Positions 23,389 to 31,603 of a stretch of DNA of 64,000 bases are shown here, in pieces. The DNA is taken from assembly GCA_902780785.1 (NCBI GenBank), contig CACZGS010000009.1, forward strand, positions 55,574-119,573, in the 5' to 3' direction. The notes beneath the pieces were generated by a model. It searched no databases and was not told where the DNA came from. It saw only the letters and a list, made by a program, of their open reading frames with translations. A program made the position numbers and the translations under genes. The stretch comes from Oscillospiraceae bacterium (GTDB taxonomy: Bacteria; Bacillota; Clostridia; Saccharofermentanales; Saccharofermentanaceae). Positions within the stretch are counted from its first letter, which is position 1. Every line of letters begins with the position of its first letter.

Positions 23389-23426
23389 AAACCTCTCAAG
23401 CATTTGCCTGAGAGGTTTTTATTTTT
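23389..23426. terminator. Terminator after tRNA-Ser, shared with the convergent methyltransferase gene
   Basis: AAACCTCTCA (23389-23398) pairs with TGAGAGGTTT (23409-23418), T-rich on the right and A-rich on the left. Confidence 0.88.
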
Positions 23427-23435
23427 CAAGGATTC

Positions 23436-24221
23436 TCATCTGCATATGAACATGCCGTAATCTTTGGGCAGATCTATGGCGCCGCCGGAGACATGCTCTG
23501 CAAGAATATCTCTTATCTTCTGTTCCGGAAGGCTTAAAACAGATTTAAATGATGTCAGACTGCGAAGGTAAGCCACCAGATCTTCTGTTTCAGTGATGTG
23601 AAGAGAGTCTTCGTAAAAAAGCGGAGTGACATCGTTAAAGGCTGTTTGCAGTCTTGCGACGCCATTTTGCATCGTAAAGATATGATTCGGGTTGAATTCC
23701 TCGCCGCCAAGCCTGAACCACTCAGCAAGCCTGTCGGTAAAATTGTTCTCGCCCAGTGTAGCGCAGTAGAACACCCCGCCATTCTTCAACACTCTCCGCA
23801 CCTCACGAAGACCTTTATTAAGATCCGGTACATGATAGAGCATCGCATTGGCTATCACCACATCAAATGTGTCATCGTCAAAAGAGAGTGACTGAATATC
23901 CTCTACACGGTATTCCACATTATCACGTTCACCGAGATTTCTTTTCGCAGTCTCCAGCATTCCTTCTGACAGATCCGTAAGAACAAGCCTGACGCAGCGT
24001 GCCACCAGGTCATCGTGGCCAATCCACAAAGATCCTGTGCCGCATCCGAGTTCCAGGACATTCATTCCTTCGCGTATGTCGTAGTTGGAAACAAGCCAGG
24101 GTGTATATCCCTGCTTGTTAGCGGAATACTTATTGTGAAATTCGATCCTGATATCCAACCCTTTTGATGTCGCATACTGTTCCTTCACAGTTGCAGCATC
24201 ATTTAAACTGCCGATCTCCAC
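23436..24221 (-). CDS. Class I SAM-dependent methyltransferase
   Basis: 261 residues. Rossmann methyltransferase core: VLELGCGTGSLW (motif I), LTDLSEGML (acidic motif II region), VEDIQSLSFDDDTFDVVIANAMLYHV (motifs III-IV), LKNGGVFYCAT (motif V). The C-terminal part (from about 165) holds the variable substrate region. Methyltransf_11/25 type; substrate unknown. It forms a minus-strand group with the lysozyme and SUKH genes but is separated by 64 bases. Confidence 0.88.
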   Translation of the reverse strand: MEIGSLNDAATVKEQYATSKGLDIRIEFHNKYSANKQGYTPWLVSNYDIREGMNVLELGCGTGSLWIGHDDLVARCVRLVLTDLSEGMLETAKRNLGERDNVEYRVEDIQSLSFDDDTFDVVIANAMLYHVPDLNKGLREVRRVLKNGGVFYCATLGENNFTDRLAEWFRLGGEEFNPNHIFTMQNGVARLQTAFNDVTPLFYEDSLHITETEDLVAYLRSLTSFKSVLSLPEQKIRDILAEHVSGGAIDLPKDYGMFICR

Positions 24222-24285
24222 TTACTTTGGCTCCTGTTTCCACATCGAAAAATGGAATCCTTTTGATTATACCATTTACGGGCGT

Positions 24286-25014
24286 TCAGTATTTGATGAA
24301 TTCTTCTTTATTGCCCGCGAAAACATTCATGTCGATGTAAGCCTCTTTGCCGTCATAACCTTTGAGCCTGTGCCTGTTCGAATACTGCCAGAACATCCAG
24401 TTAACATCGCTTGGCACTTTGGAATAGACACTTCTGTACCACAGACCGCAGTCTTCAAAAGAGCCTTTAACGATCGTCTTATAAGAGTTCTCGCTTACGT
24501 AGATCACAGGCTTCATGCCGTATTCTTCCGTCAGGATATCGACCATTGTTCTGAGCTCTTTCCTGACCGCACCTACATCGATAGTGTCTTCTGATGTGAA
24601 GCTGCCGTAATACTCGACATCGATCACAGGTGGCAGCATGTTATCAACGGGATCGACCATATCGATAAAGTTCTGTGCCTGAGTTTGACCGGCAGACTCG
24701 AAGCTGAAGAAATGATAAGCGCCAATCCTGATGCCTGTTTTAGAGGCTTCCTGCCAATTCCGACTGAAGCAACGGTCCTGTGACGATGAGCCCTCAGTAG
24801 CTTTTATATAAGCAAAATCAATATCCCGGGAGGCCAGCAAAGGCCAGTCGATATTTCCCTGATAAGAGGAGACATCAACGCCTTTTACAGTAAATCCGTT
24901 TAGTTCCGGATTGTTGATATGTATCAGTCCGAAATAGAGCGAGCATGCCGCAATGAGCGTGACGGCCAGCAAAATACTTGCTGTAATGATTACAGCCTTA
25001 AGGTTTTTCTTCAT
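24286..25014 (-). CDS. GH25 lysozyme (muramidase), membrane anchored or secreted
   Basis: 242 residues. N-terminal hydrophobic segment (AVIITASILLAVTLIAACSLYFGL) serves as signal or anchor. The GH25 barrel follows: VKGVDVSSYQGNIDW start, FAYIKATEGSS, GAYHFFSF, PPVIDVEYYG with the catalytic Asp/Glu, and the late MFWQYSN. Hydrolyses the beta-1,4 bond between N-acetylmuramic acid and N-acetylglucosamine in peptidoglycan. No cell-wall-binding repeats. Probably acts on the cell's own wall outside the membrane. Confidence 0.92.
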   Translation of the reverse strand: MKKNLKAVIITASILLAVTLIAACSLYFGLIHINNPELNGFTVKGVDVSSYQGNIDWPLLASRDIDFAYIKATEGSSSQDRCFSRNWQEASKTGIRIGAYHFFSFESAGQTQAQNFIDMVDPVDNMLPPVIDVEYYGSFTSEDTIDVGAVRKELRTMVDILTEEYGMKPVIYVSENSYKTIVKGSFEDCGLWYRSVYSKVPSDVNWMFWQYSNRHRLKGYDGKEAYIDMNVFAGNKEEFIKY

Positions 25015-25029
25015 GTTCTTTATGAAGTC

Positions 25030-25497
25030 TTACCCGAGAGATTCGGTGACCAGCTCCAGCATAAAATCGCCAAAGTCTTCTGAGAGCGTATCAACAACCG
25101 TATATTCAAGGCCGTTATAAGCACCAAGTATGACTCTCGGCTCGTTATCGCCATTCAGAGTTGAATAGTCGAGATAGACCATCGAGCCGTCACCACAGTT
25201 GAAGATAGGGATCCATTCATTGGGAAGACCGTATTCGAATCTGTCATTGAGGGCATAAGCGACGGAATTGCCTTCCAATTCGCCGGAAGTATCAAAAGGT
25301 TCAATACCGAATATTTCAGTTCCAAAAAAGGAAAGATAGCCGTACTTTTTATAGAAATCTGTTAACTGCGCGGAGAACTTTACGCCGAGCAATTCCTCAG
25401 CCTTTTTGATCTCTTCTTCGTTCTTACCACCGGCGGTGGTGTAAAACTTACACTGCGGAGCTAATTCCATAGCTTTTTCGTAATTAGAGTAACTCAT
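25030..25497 (-). CDS. SMI1/KNR4 (SUKH) family protein
   Basis: 155 residues from ATG 25497, where AAGGAGGAG gives a clear site (the frame extends to 25566 without one). SUKH-fold pattern: E-E-I-K-KAEELLGVKFSAQLTDFYKKYGYLSF, GIEPFD, then VYLDYS and a C-terminal F-x-x-F-M-L-E-L segment. SUKH proteins often act as immunity proteins against polymorphic toxins; no toxin gene is seen nearby. It lies 15 bases before the lysozyme gene on the same strand. Confidence 0.82.
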   Translation of the reverse strand: MSYSNYEKAMELAPQCKFYTTAGGKNEEEIKKAEELLGVKFSAQLTDFYKKYGYLSFFGTEIFGIEPFDTSGELEGNSVAYALNDRFEYGLPNEWIPIFNCGDGSMVYLDYSTLNGDNEPRVILGAYNGLEYTVVDTLSEDFGDFMLELVTESLG

Positions 25498-25675
25498 GTT
25501 CTCCTCCTTGTTCGAAAGATATCTTATCCATACAACAATTTTAAATAAACATTCGACAAAAATCAAAAGTCTTTGAAGCCCTCGTGTTATACTTTATCTG
25601 TCAGTAAGAACGATCCTTCTGACTTTTTAGCACAAAGGACAACATTGTATTTACAGACTTATGGGGGTGCGTATC

Positions 25676-26140
25676 ATGATCGACAGATTCGCTGAATGGG
25701 CAAACAACGCCGGCTTGATCGTTCAGAGAGCTGATGAGCCTATTAGTTTTTCCGAAGGTGTTTTGTCACGTTATAAGAATATTCCGGAGGAATGGTTCAA
25801 GTTTATGGAGAGCTTCAATTCCATAACGAACGAAGCCGAAGATGTGTATTTCCTTACCATTGATTACTTTGCTGACAACTGTTCCTACTTTGAAGATATC
25901 AGCCTTGATGCTGCTGACGGCGACGATGAATGGACCGCATCGATCAAGGCTTTCTGGGACAAGACGCTGCCTATAGTTATGGGCGTCGGAGGAGACTATC
26001 ACTACTACGCTATCGATCTGGAGACAGGCGAGGTTGTTGAAGGCTGGGAGCCGGAATTTGAAGATACTTCTGTAGTGGCCGGAAGCTTTTATGAGTTCCT
26101 CGAAAAGCTCATGTCCGGCGAGATAGTCCTTGGCATCTGA
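25676..26140 (+). CDS. SUKH-like protein
   Basis: 154 residues from ATG 25676 (GGGGGTG 6 bases upstream; the frame begins at 25661). Features of the SUKH superfamily: PEEWFKFMESF near the N-terminus, FWDKTLPIVMGVGGDYHYYAIDLETGEVVEGWEPEF, and SFYEFLEKLMSGE at the C-terminus. First gene of an operon of seven (25676-30018) of mostly uncharacterised proteins. An immunity role is possible, but there is no toxin. Confidence 0.7.
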   Translation: MIDRFAEWANNAGLIVQRADEPISFSEGVLSRYKNIPEEWFKFMESFNSITNEAEDVYFLTIDYFADNCSYFEDISLDAADGDDEWTASIKAFWDKTLPIVMGVGGDYHYYAIDLETGEVVEGWEPEFEDTSVVAGSFYEFLEKLMSGEIVLGI

Positions 26141-26163
26141 TATTAATAAGGGAGCGAAAAAGT

Positions 26164-26991
26164 ATGTTGCAAGATTTTGAGAGCGGCTTTGTAACAGAAG
26201 AAACCGAGATTACCGTTTTGCTTAAAGACAGCAGTAACGGCGCAGCGGTCCTGGGCGATTGGCTTAGACCGTCAGTAAATTTCCTTGCTTCGATCGATAA
26301 CGATACCGGAGAGATGATCAAGGAAGAAGGACGTCTCGAGTGGTTGATAAAAAAAGATCCTGACAGAAAAGGATGGGGTTATGACTTTGAGCAGTACGGA
26401 ATATACAAGCTCCTTGTCAGAAAGTGCATTCCCAGGAAACTGGAATCCTTTGAAAGTGCGACTTTGAACAACTGCTATATGATCGTCAAAGTTCTGGAAG
26501 AGAATGTTCAGAACGATAAGCTCCTTGAGTATAAAGAGTATCTTTCGAAGCCTGTAGAGATAGATACGCCTTATGGCAAGTTTGTTCTGGACAGATCCAT
26601 GTCATGGTTTGAAGGTGAGATCGAACTGAACGGTTTGGATTTTACGGCTTTCCTTGAAACCGATGAAGACAATGGTGAGACAGCGGAACTTGCACTCAAG
26701 GTATTCTTAAAGACTGCAGAGAATTTCGAAGACTTTGACCGAAAGAATAAGGAATTTGCAGCAGATAATCTTCTTGATCTTGCACATGAATGGCAGGAGA
26801 GCGATGAGGGCGAGAACGAGCCGCTTACCAGAGAGCAGTTTATCGAAGCAATCGGTGTGTCGGAGTGGACGGTAACCCCGTACGGAAACATGACTTTGTA
26901 TTATTATGACGGTGACATTTTCTGGGGCCACGCAATAGAGATAAACATCGACGAAGACGGCACCATTGAGGATGCTGATATAGCAGGATAA
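26164..26991 (+). CDS. DUF2262-like protein
   Basis: 275 residues. The C-terminal part (from TPYGKFVLDRSMSWFEGEIEL, and later GDIFWGHAIEINIDEDGTIEDADIAG) resembles DUF2262 proteins, which have a similar F-x-G and WGH-x-I-E pattern (recollection). The N-terminal about 110 residues look like a separate domain with LVRKCIPRKLESF. Cytoplasmic and acidic. Operon partner of two SUKH-like proteins, which suggests the same immunity-like repertoire. Function unknown. Confidence 0.6.
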   Translation: MLQDFESGFVTEETEITVLLKDSSNGAAVLGDWLRPSVNFLASIDNDTGEMIKEEGRLEWLIKKDPDRKGWGYDFEQYGIYKLLVRKCIPRKLESFESATLNNCYMIVKVLEENVQNDKLLEYKEYLSKPVEIDTPYGKFVLDRSMSWFEGEIELNGLDFTAFLETDEDNGETAELALKVFLKTAENFEDFDRKNKEFAADNLLDLAHEWQESDEGENEPLTREQFIEAIGVSEWTVTPYGNMTLYYYDGDIFWGHAIEINIDEDGTIEDADIAG

Positions 26992-26995
26992 ACAC

Positions 26996-27202
26996 ATGGA
27001 ATTTGATCAGTTGATAAAACGCATAAATGAGTTAAGCAGGAAATCCAAGACCGAAGGCCTAACGCCTGCCGAGAAGGCTGAACAGACAGAGCTTCGCAAC
27101 CAGTACAGGGCGCTTGTGGTCGGCAACTTATCTTCACAACTTGAAGGTATTAAGATCAAGCATCCTGACGGCACGATCACGGATGTGAAGAAGAAGCAGT
27201 GA
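26996..27202 (+). CDS. DUF896 (YnzC-like) small protein
   Basis: 68 residues with the family pattern: INELSRKSKTEGLTPAEKAEQTELRNQYR then a basic LSSQLEGIKIKHPDG tail. YnzC-type proteins form a two-helix hairpin; role unknown (Bacillus YneA-linked SOS gene in some genomes). It starts 4 bases after the DUF2262-like gene. Confidence 0.9.
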   Translation: MEFDQLIKRINELSRKSKTEGLTPAEKAEQTELRNQYRALVVGNLSSQLEGIKIKHPDGTITDVKKKQ

Positions 27203-27221
27203 TCATTTGGAGAAATCGAAA

Positions 27222-27716
27222 ATGAGAGGCAGAGAGATCAACTATACATTTTGGGGCGAACCGATAGATACTAATTGGTACGAATGGTATCTGGCCGTTA
27301 GAACGCTCTTTGAGAAATACGGCCTTAAGATTACTCATTATGGAATTAGCAGCGCTTCTTATTCTCCGGATAACGTGGTTACTGCCAAGCGCAAGGAAAA
27401 AGAATTGATCAGAATACTCCAAAGCGGTGAAGTTCCGAAGACTATTGAGTGTTATTCAGTGCCCAAGGATTTTATAACAGTAATAGGTGATTCGCGTTTA
27501 TCATGTATAAGAACGAAGAATTTCATTTCGGTTTTTTATAATGAGGATCGTATAGATGGCATCGATGAAAATGACATCATGGAGATGAAAAAATATATTA
27601 GGTTTAAATCAGGAGAAGTCTTTTCCTCCTATAGATATGGTACGGCTGGCTATTCTTATGACCAAATACATGGAAAATTTGATGATTTCGAGCACATAAA
27701 AACAATAGAGGGCTAA
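27222..27716 (+). CDS. Unrecognised 164-residue protein
   Basis: Start taken at ATG 27222, 7 bases after a TTGGAGAA site; a TTG at 27207 in the same frame is less likely. Contains EINYTFWGEPIDTNWYEWY and a C-terminal Y-R-Y-G-T-A-G-Y-S-Y region; no clear domain. More AT-rich than the flanking genes. Lies between DUF896 and the SPFH gene in the same operon (8-base gap to the latter). Confidence 0.65.
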   Translation: MRGREINYTFWGEPIDTNWYEWYLAVRTLFEKYGLKITHYGISSASYSPDNVVTAKRKEKELIRILQSGEVPKTIECYSVPKDFITVIGDSRLSCIRTKNFISVFYNEDRIDGIDENDIMEMKKYIRFKSGEVFSSYRYGTAGYSYDQIHGKFDDFEHIKTIEG

Positions 27717-27724
27717 TACATAAC

Positions 27725-28861
27725 ATGGGATTTATAAGCAACATAGCAGGCACTATTTCAGATTCAATCAACTCGGAAATCAATGACCAGTATCTTGAGG
27801 CGTTCAGAACCGATTCATTAGGGCAGAACATGCTTGTAAAGCGTGCACACCGTCTTAATTCCAACGGACGCAACCAGGGAAGCAGCGACATCATCTCGGC
27901 AGGATCCAAAGTCCTCGTTCCTGAAGGCACATATGCTCTCATGATCGACAACGGACAGATCGTCGATACTGTTACCACGCCCGGTCTGTACACTTGGGAA
28001 AACTCATCTTCAGGCTCTGTTTTGTCCGGCGGACTCAAGAGTGTTGTGGGAGATGCTTTCGACAGGTTCAGATTCGCAGGCGAAGTCACGAAGAGCCAGA
28101 AGATCTATTACGTCAATGCGCTCGAGATAATGAATCAGACCAGCAAGGAATTCCTTAATGTCATGTATCCCGACCCGATCTACGGCAATCTGTATTTCAA
28201 GTTCAGGATAATGTTTTCGTTCAGGATCGTTGATCCTGCTAAGTTCTTTAAAAAGACCGGCAAGGATACTACCGTATACGATTACATGGGCTCTGAATAC
28301 AGCCCGAAAATGCCTTTCCTTGAAGTGCAGGATCACATGGAGGAAGCGCTCAACCGTTGTGCCAAAGACGGCAAGGTTCCTTTCCCGCAGCTTCTTTCGA
28401 ATAAGAGCATACTTAAAGATGCCGTAAATGAGACGGTATCAAAGATGTGGCGCGAACAGCGCGGAATGGTCGTTGAGTCGATCGCACTGACCGATCTGAC
28501 TCTTGATGAGGCTTCGAGGAACCGTGTCGAGCAGTTCGATTCGGCAAAGATCTTTGCTGATGATCCTGCTGCTCTCGGTGCTATGGTTGCTTTAGGACTT
28601 ACGACAGCTTCGCAGTTGGCAGCCGCAAATCCTGCAGGAGCTGCGGGTGGCTTTGCAGGCTTAGGAATGGCAGAAACGGTTTCCTCTAATGTTGTTACAG
28701 CCCGTTCCTTAGCGAACGCAATGAAAGGCAACACAGCCGGAAATGCACAGACTATAACCGGTCCTGAGACATGTCCGTTCTGTGGAACACCGCTGTCCTC
28801 ACAAACAGTTCTGGACCGCTGTCCGGCATGTGATGCAGACATAAGGTCTTATTATTCTTAA
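27725..28861 (+). CDS. SPFH-domain/virion-core-like protein (YdjI type) with zinc ribbon
   Basis: 378 residues. The N-terminal two thirds match YdjI/SPFH-type virion-core proteins: VPEGTYALMIDNGQIVD, PGLYTW, VYYVNALEIMNQ, RFKFRIMFSFRIVDPAKFF and an MVVESIALTDLTL segment. The C-terminal zinc ribbon is CPFCGTPL...CPACDADI. Ala-rich linker (about residues 285-330). Such proteins are membrane-associated scaffolds with unclear role, often co-occurring with phage-shock-like stress functions. AAGGGC-like sites are weak, but the 8-base gap to the upstream gene supports coupling. Confidence 0.85.
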   Translation: MGFISNIAGTISDSINSEINDQYLEAFRTDSLGQNMLVKRAHRLNSNGRNQGSSDIISAGSKVLVPEGTYALMIDNGQIVDTVTTPGLYTWENSSSGSVLSGGLKSVVGDAFDRFRFAGEVTKSQKIYYVNALEIMNQTSKEFLNVMYPDPIYGNLYFKFRIMFSFRIVDPAKFFKKTGKDTTVYDYMGSEYSPKMPFLEVQDHMEEALNRCAKDGKVPFPQLLSNKSILKDAVNETVSKMWREQRGMVVESIALTDLTLDEASRNRVEQFDSAKIFADDPAALGAMVALGLTTASQLAAANPAGAAGGFAGLGMAETVSSNVVTARSLANAMKGNTAGNAQTITGPETCPFCGTPLSSQTVLDRCPACDADIRSYYS

Positions 28862-28900
28862 CAGTAAAGAGAAGAAAACAATCGATTGGGGAAATAGAAA

Positions 28901-29425
28901 ATGGCAGAAGAAATATTGGTATTGATGGCTGATCTTGATGATGAATCGCAAAAGATCATGGGCGGATGGTATGACAAGCTCCGGGCTGAAGGTTTTACCG
29001 GAGTGCAGACACAAGGTCTTCCGTTTCACATCAGCCTTGCAAGTTTCGCGCTCGATAAGGAACAGGAAGTTGTTAACGAGATGAAGGAACTTGCTGAGAA
29101 GTTCACTTCAATACCGGTGCATATCAGCCATATGGGTTTGTTTGCAGGAGGCAAAGTGCTTTATGCTGCTCCTGACATGAATCCTGCGGGTTTGCTGGAT
29201 ATGCGCCAGGCTATCAAGACAGAAACCAAAGAGAACTTCATATGGACTCCACACGCAACGATTATTATTGACGAAACGGCGACGATACAAAAAGCATTGC
29301 CGGTCTTAGTGGAGAATTTCCAGCCTTTCATGGGAAAGATAACAAGACTTCATCTGTGCGCTTTCTGGCCGACAAGAGAGATCGCTGCCGTTTATCTGAA
29401 GGATAAACAGGAGGACACTATATGA
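28901..29425 (+). CDS. 2H phosphoesterase / 2'-5' RNA ligase-like protein
   Basis: 174 residues. Two His-x-Ser/Thr motifs identify the 2H superfamily: HISLASF (about residue 43) and PHATIII (about residue 113). These enzymes hydrolyse cyclic phosphodiesters in RNA or ADP-ribose-like compounds. Single domain; cytoplasmic. The stop overlaps the next lipoprotein start by 4 bases (ATGA). Confidence 0.85.
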   Translation: MAEEILVLMADLDDESQKIMGGWYDKLRAEGFTGVQTQGLPFHISLASFALDKEQEVVNEMKELAEKFTSIPVHISHMGLFAGGKVLYAAPDMNPAGLLDMRQAIKTETKENFIWTPHATIIIDETATIQKALPVLVENFQPFMGKITRLHLCAFWPTREIAAVYLKDKQEDTI

Positions 29426-30018
29426 AGAGAAGGATTATTGCGCTCCCGTTGGCGCTTATAATGATTCTTTGTATTTCCACGGCTTGCGGCAAGAAGAATT
29501 CCAACGACAAAAGTGATTCACAGACTTCAAAGACTCCGGTTGAAAGCAACGCTGTTCAAAACGGTGAAGATACTTATGATAATCCCTTCCAGGTGAGCTT
29601 GGATGAGATCAAATCAATGAAAGTGGTCTTATCCGGAGAGAATTACCGGATCTATAACGGAACATTCTGTGACAACGTTATTGAGGCCAGATGGTGGGAT
29701 TATGAATCCACAATGAGCAGCCCGGGTGTTTACAAAATAACAACTAAGACGTTGTCGTTTTCAATAGAGGTCAAACCCGAGACAGAAGCCACTGTCTATT
29801 ATGCATATTATTACAGCGAGGATGGAGAATTCGACTTGGAAGATATGGCCGAGCCGATATATTCAAATGAGATTGAGCCTGAAAAATACAATGACGGCAA
29901 AGCATATTATAATATTGATTGTGGGAAAGGGATCAAAAAAGGTTATTTTGCTGTTGTAGTAGCAAAAGATTCGACCCTTAACGAGCCTTATGCTTTAGCT
30001 TATGCAGAGGTGAAATAA
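29422..30018 (+). CDS. Lipoprotein with the shared WWDYE domain
   Basis: 198 residues. Lipobox at ISTAC (Cys22) after a hydrophobic stretch, then a Ser/Lys-rich linker. The C-terminal about 130 residues are homologous to the C-terminal domain of the zinc-ribbon protein at 20088: [45 protein letters not shown] and PYALAYAEVK all align. The domain is therefore exported in at least one case. No catalytic residues recognised. Last gene of the 25676-30018 operon. Confidence 0.85.
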   Translation: MKRRIIALPLALIMILCISTACGKKNSNDKSDSQTSKTPVESNAVQNGEDTYDNPFQVSLDEIKSMKVVLSGENYRIYNGTFCDNVIEARWWDYESTMSSPGVYKITTKTLSFSIEVKPETEATVYYAYYYSEDGEFDLEDMAEPIYSNEIEPEKYNDGKAYYNIDCGKGIKKGYFAVVVAKDSTLNEPYALAYAEVK

Positions 30019-30153
30019 CAGGCAAGATTTGGAGCGAAATTCAATAAAATAAGGGTTTGCAACCGCCGGTTGACAAAATTCAAGGTCTGGTTGGTGGTTA
30101 TGTAAAGGGCAGTTTTGCTAATCTCAGGCCAGCAAACCTTGGAGGTGGAACGG

Positions 30154-30534
30154 ATGACAATAGCTGATAGAATACAGAGCCTCAGGAAGTCCAAAGGCAT
30201 GTCACAGGAAGAACTGGCAGACGCTGTCGGAGTATCCAGGCAGGCTGTATCGAAGTGGGAAAGTGAGCAGGCAACGCCTGATCTTGATAAAGTCGTCATA
30301 ATGAGCGACATTTTCGAAGTGACCACGGATTATCTTCTTAAAGGCATAGAGCCGGTCAAGACGGATGACCATAAGACCATGGCAGACGTGATCGACCAGA
30401 AGGTCCTTACGAAGAAGAACGGCAAGCGCGCGAAAACAATCATTAAGTGGGTCCTCATAGGATTCGGTATTTTACTCGGAATAGATTTCATCTCGATGCT
30501 GATCTATTTCCTCATTAACGGTTTCCCGACCTGA
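30154..30534 (+). CDS. XRE-family HTH regulator with C-terminal membrane helix
   Basis: 126 residues from ATG 30154 (GGAGGTGG upstream). N-terminal [41 protein letters not shown]. The tail has a transmembrane segment ([23 protein letters not shown]), so it is a membrane-tethered transcription factor. It precedes the CPBP protease gene by 80 bases, a common pairing in Clostridia, and may respond to its membrane state (inference). Confidence 0.88.
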   Translation: MTIADRIQSLRKSKGMSQEELADAVGVSRQAVSKWESEQATPDLDKVVIMSDIFEVTTDYLLKGIEPVKTDDHKTMADVIDQKVLTKKNGKRAKTIIKWVLIGFGILLGIDFISMLIYFLINGFPT

Positions 30535-30614
30535 TCTGATCCAAAGATTTGCTTTTTTAGAAGTCCGGCTGGACCGGTCTTATATATTTGTGTGCCCGGA
30601 AAAGGAGTTTTTAC

Positions 30615-31544
30615 ATGAGCAAGGTAAAAGAATTCACAAAGAACATCAGCCCATTCAACAACCGTACGGAGATGCCCGTTATTCTCTATATCATCAAGGT
30701 CATTATCATATTCTGGGTGTTCAAGTTCGGTTCGGAACTTGTCGGAGAAGTGCTTGCCATAGCAGTGCATTTTGCGTGCGGCAAGAATCCTCTTGAAGGC
30801 GAGCTGTTCGACGATAATACGATCATGCTGATAACCTATCTCGGATATTCTGTCGTGATAGCGGTCATAATGATCCTGTGGAAGCTGTTCCAGAAGAAGA
30901 CAATTGCGGAACTGGGATTTACAAGAAAGTTCGGAAGTTATTTTGTAGGCGCTGTTGCAGGAACAATCCTTTTAGCGGTATCCATTATCGTTGCAGTGCT
31001 TGCCGGAGCTTTTATGTTCAATGGCATTTTCGCGAATATCGACGTAAAGATGGTATCTATGATGGCCCTCTGCTTCGTTTTCCAGGGAGCCATGGAAGAA
31101 GTTCTCTGCAGAGGCGTTGTCCAGCAGCTCCTGATAAAGAAGGCTTCTGTTCCGGTCACATTGGGAGTTACGGCTGCGCTGTTTACCATTCCGCATCTCG
31201 GAAATATGGCAGGAGGGAGCCCGGCCATTATCGTTGTGGCAATCGTAAATCTTGTACTGATCTCACTTATCTTCTCGCTTCTTACGATACGTTTTAAGAG
31301 CATCTGGGCAGCATGCGGCCTGCATTCTGCATGGAACTACATTCTCTACAGCATCTTAGGACTCAATCTGAGCGGCAAGGATGAGAGAGTTAACGCGGTC
31401 TTTGATATGAGCTCTTCAGGAAGCAATATCCTGAACGGTGCTGATTACGGTATAGAAGCAAGCATAATCACCACTGTCGTGCTGGCGGTTGCAGCAGGCA
31501 TCCTTATCGTTCTTTTGAAGGACAAGATAAAGGTTGCAAAATAA
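30615..31544 (+). CDS. CPBP family intramembrane protease (Abi/CAAX-like)
   Basis: 309 residues from ATG 30615 with AAAAGGAG upstream. About seven to eight membrane helices. The CPBP motif set is present: MEEVLCRG (EExxxR-like), FTIPHLGN (first His) and CGLHSAWNYI (second His plus Asn). Family members are metal-dependent intramembrane proteases in bacteriocin self-immunity or surface-protein processing. Partner of the membrane-tethered XRE regulator. Confidence 0.9.
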   Translation: MSKVKEFTKNISPFNNRTEMPVILYIIKVIIIFWVFKFGSELVGEVLAIAVHFACGKNPLEGELFDDNTIMLITYLGYSVVIAVIMILWKLFQKKTIAELGFTRKFGSYFVGAVAGTILLAVSIIVAVLAGAFMFNGIFANIDVKMVSMMALCFVFQGAMEEVLCRGVVQQLLIKKASVPVTLGVTAALFTIPHLGNMAGGSPAIIVVAIVNLVLISLIFSLLTIRFKSIWAACGLHSAWNYILYSILGLNLSGKDERVNAVFDMSSSGSNILNGADYGIEASIITTVVLAVAAGILIVLLKDKIKVAK

Positions 31545-31556
31545 ATATTCCCAATC

Positions 31557-31588
31557 AAAAATGCCCGGATCCGTTACGAATCCGGGCA
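31557..31588 (-). terminator. Terminator of the FtsX-like permease gene
   Basis: TGCCCGGAT (31562-31570) pairs with ATCCGGGCA (31580-31588); on the minus strand it is followed by five T. Confidence 0.85.
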
Positions 31589-31603
31589 CTTGATATTAAA
31601 ACC

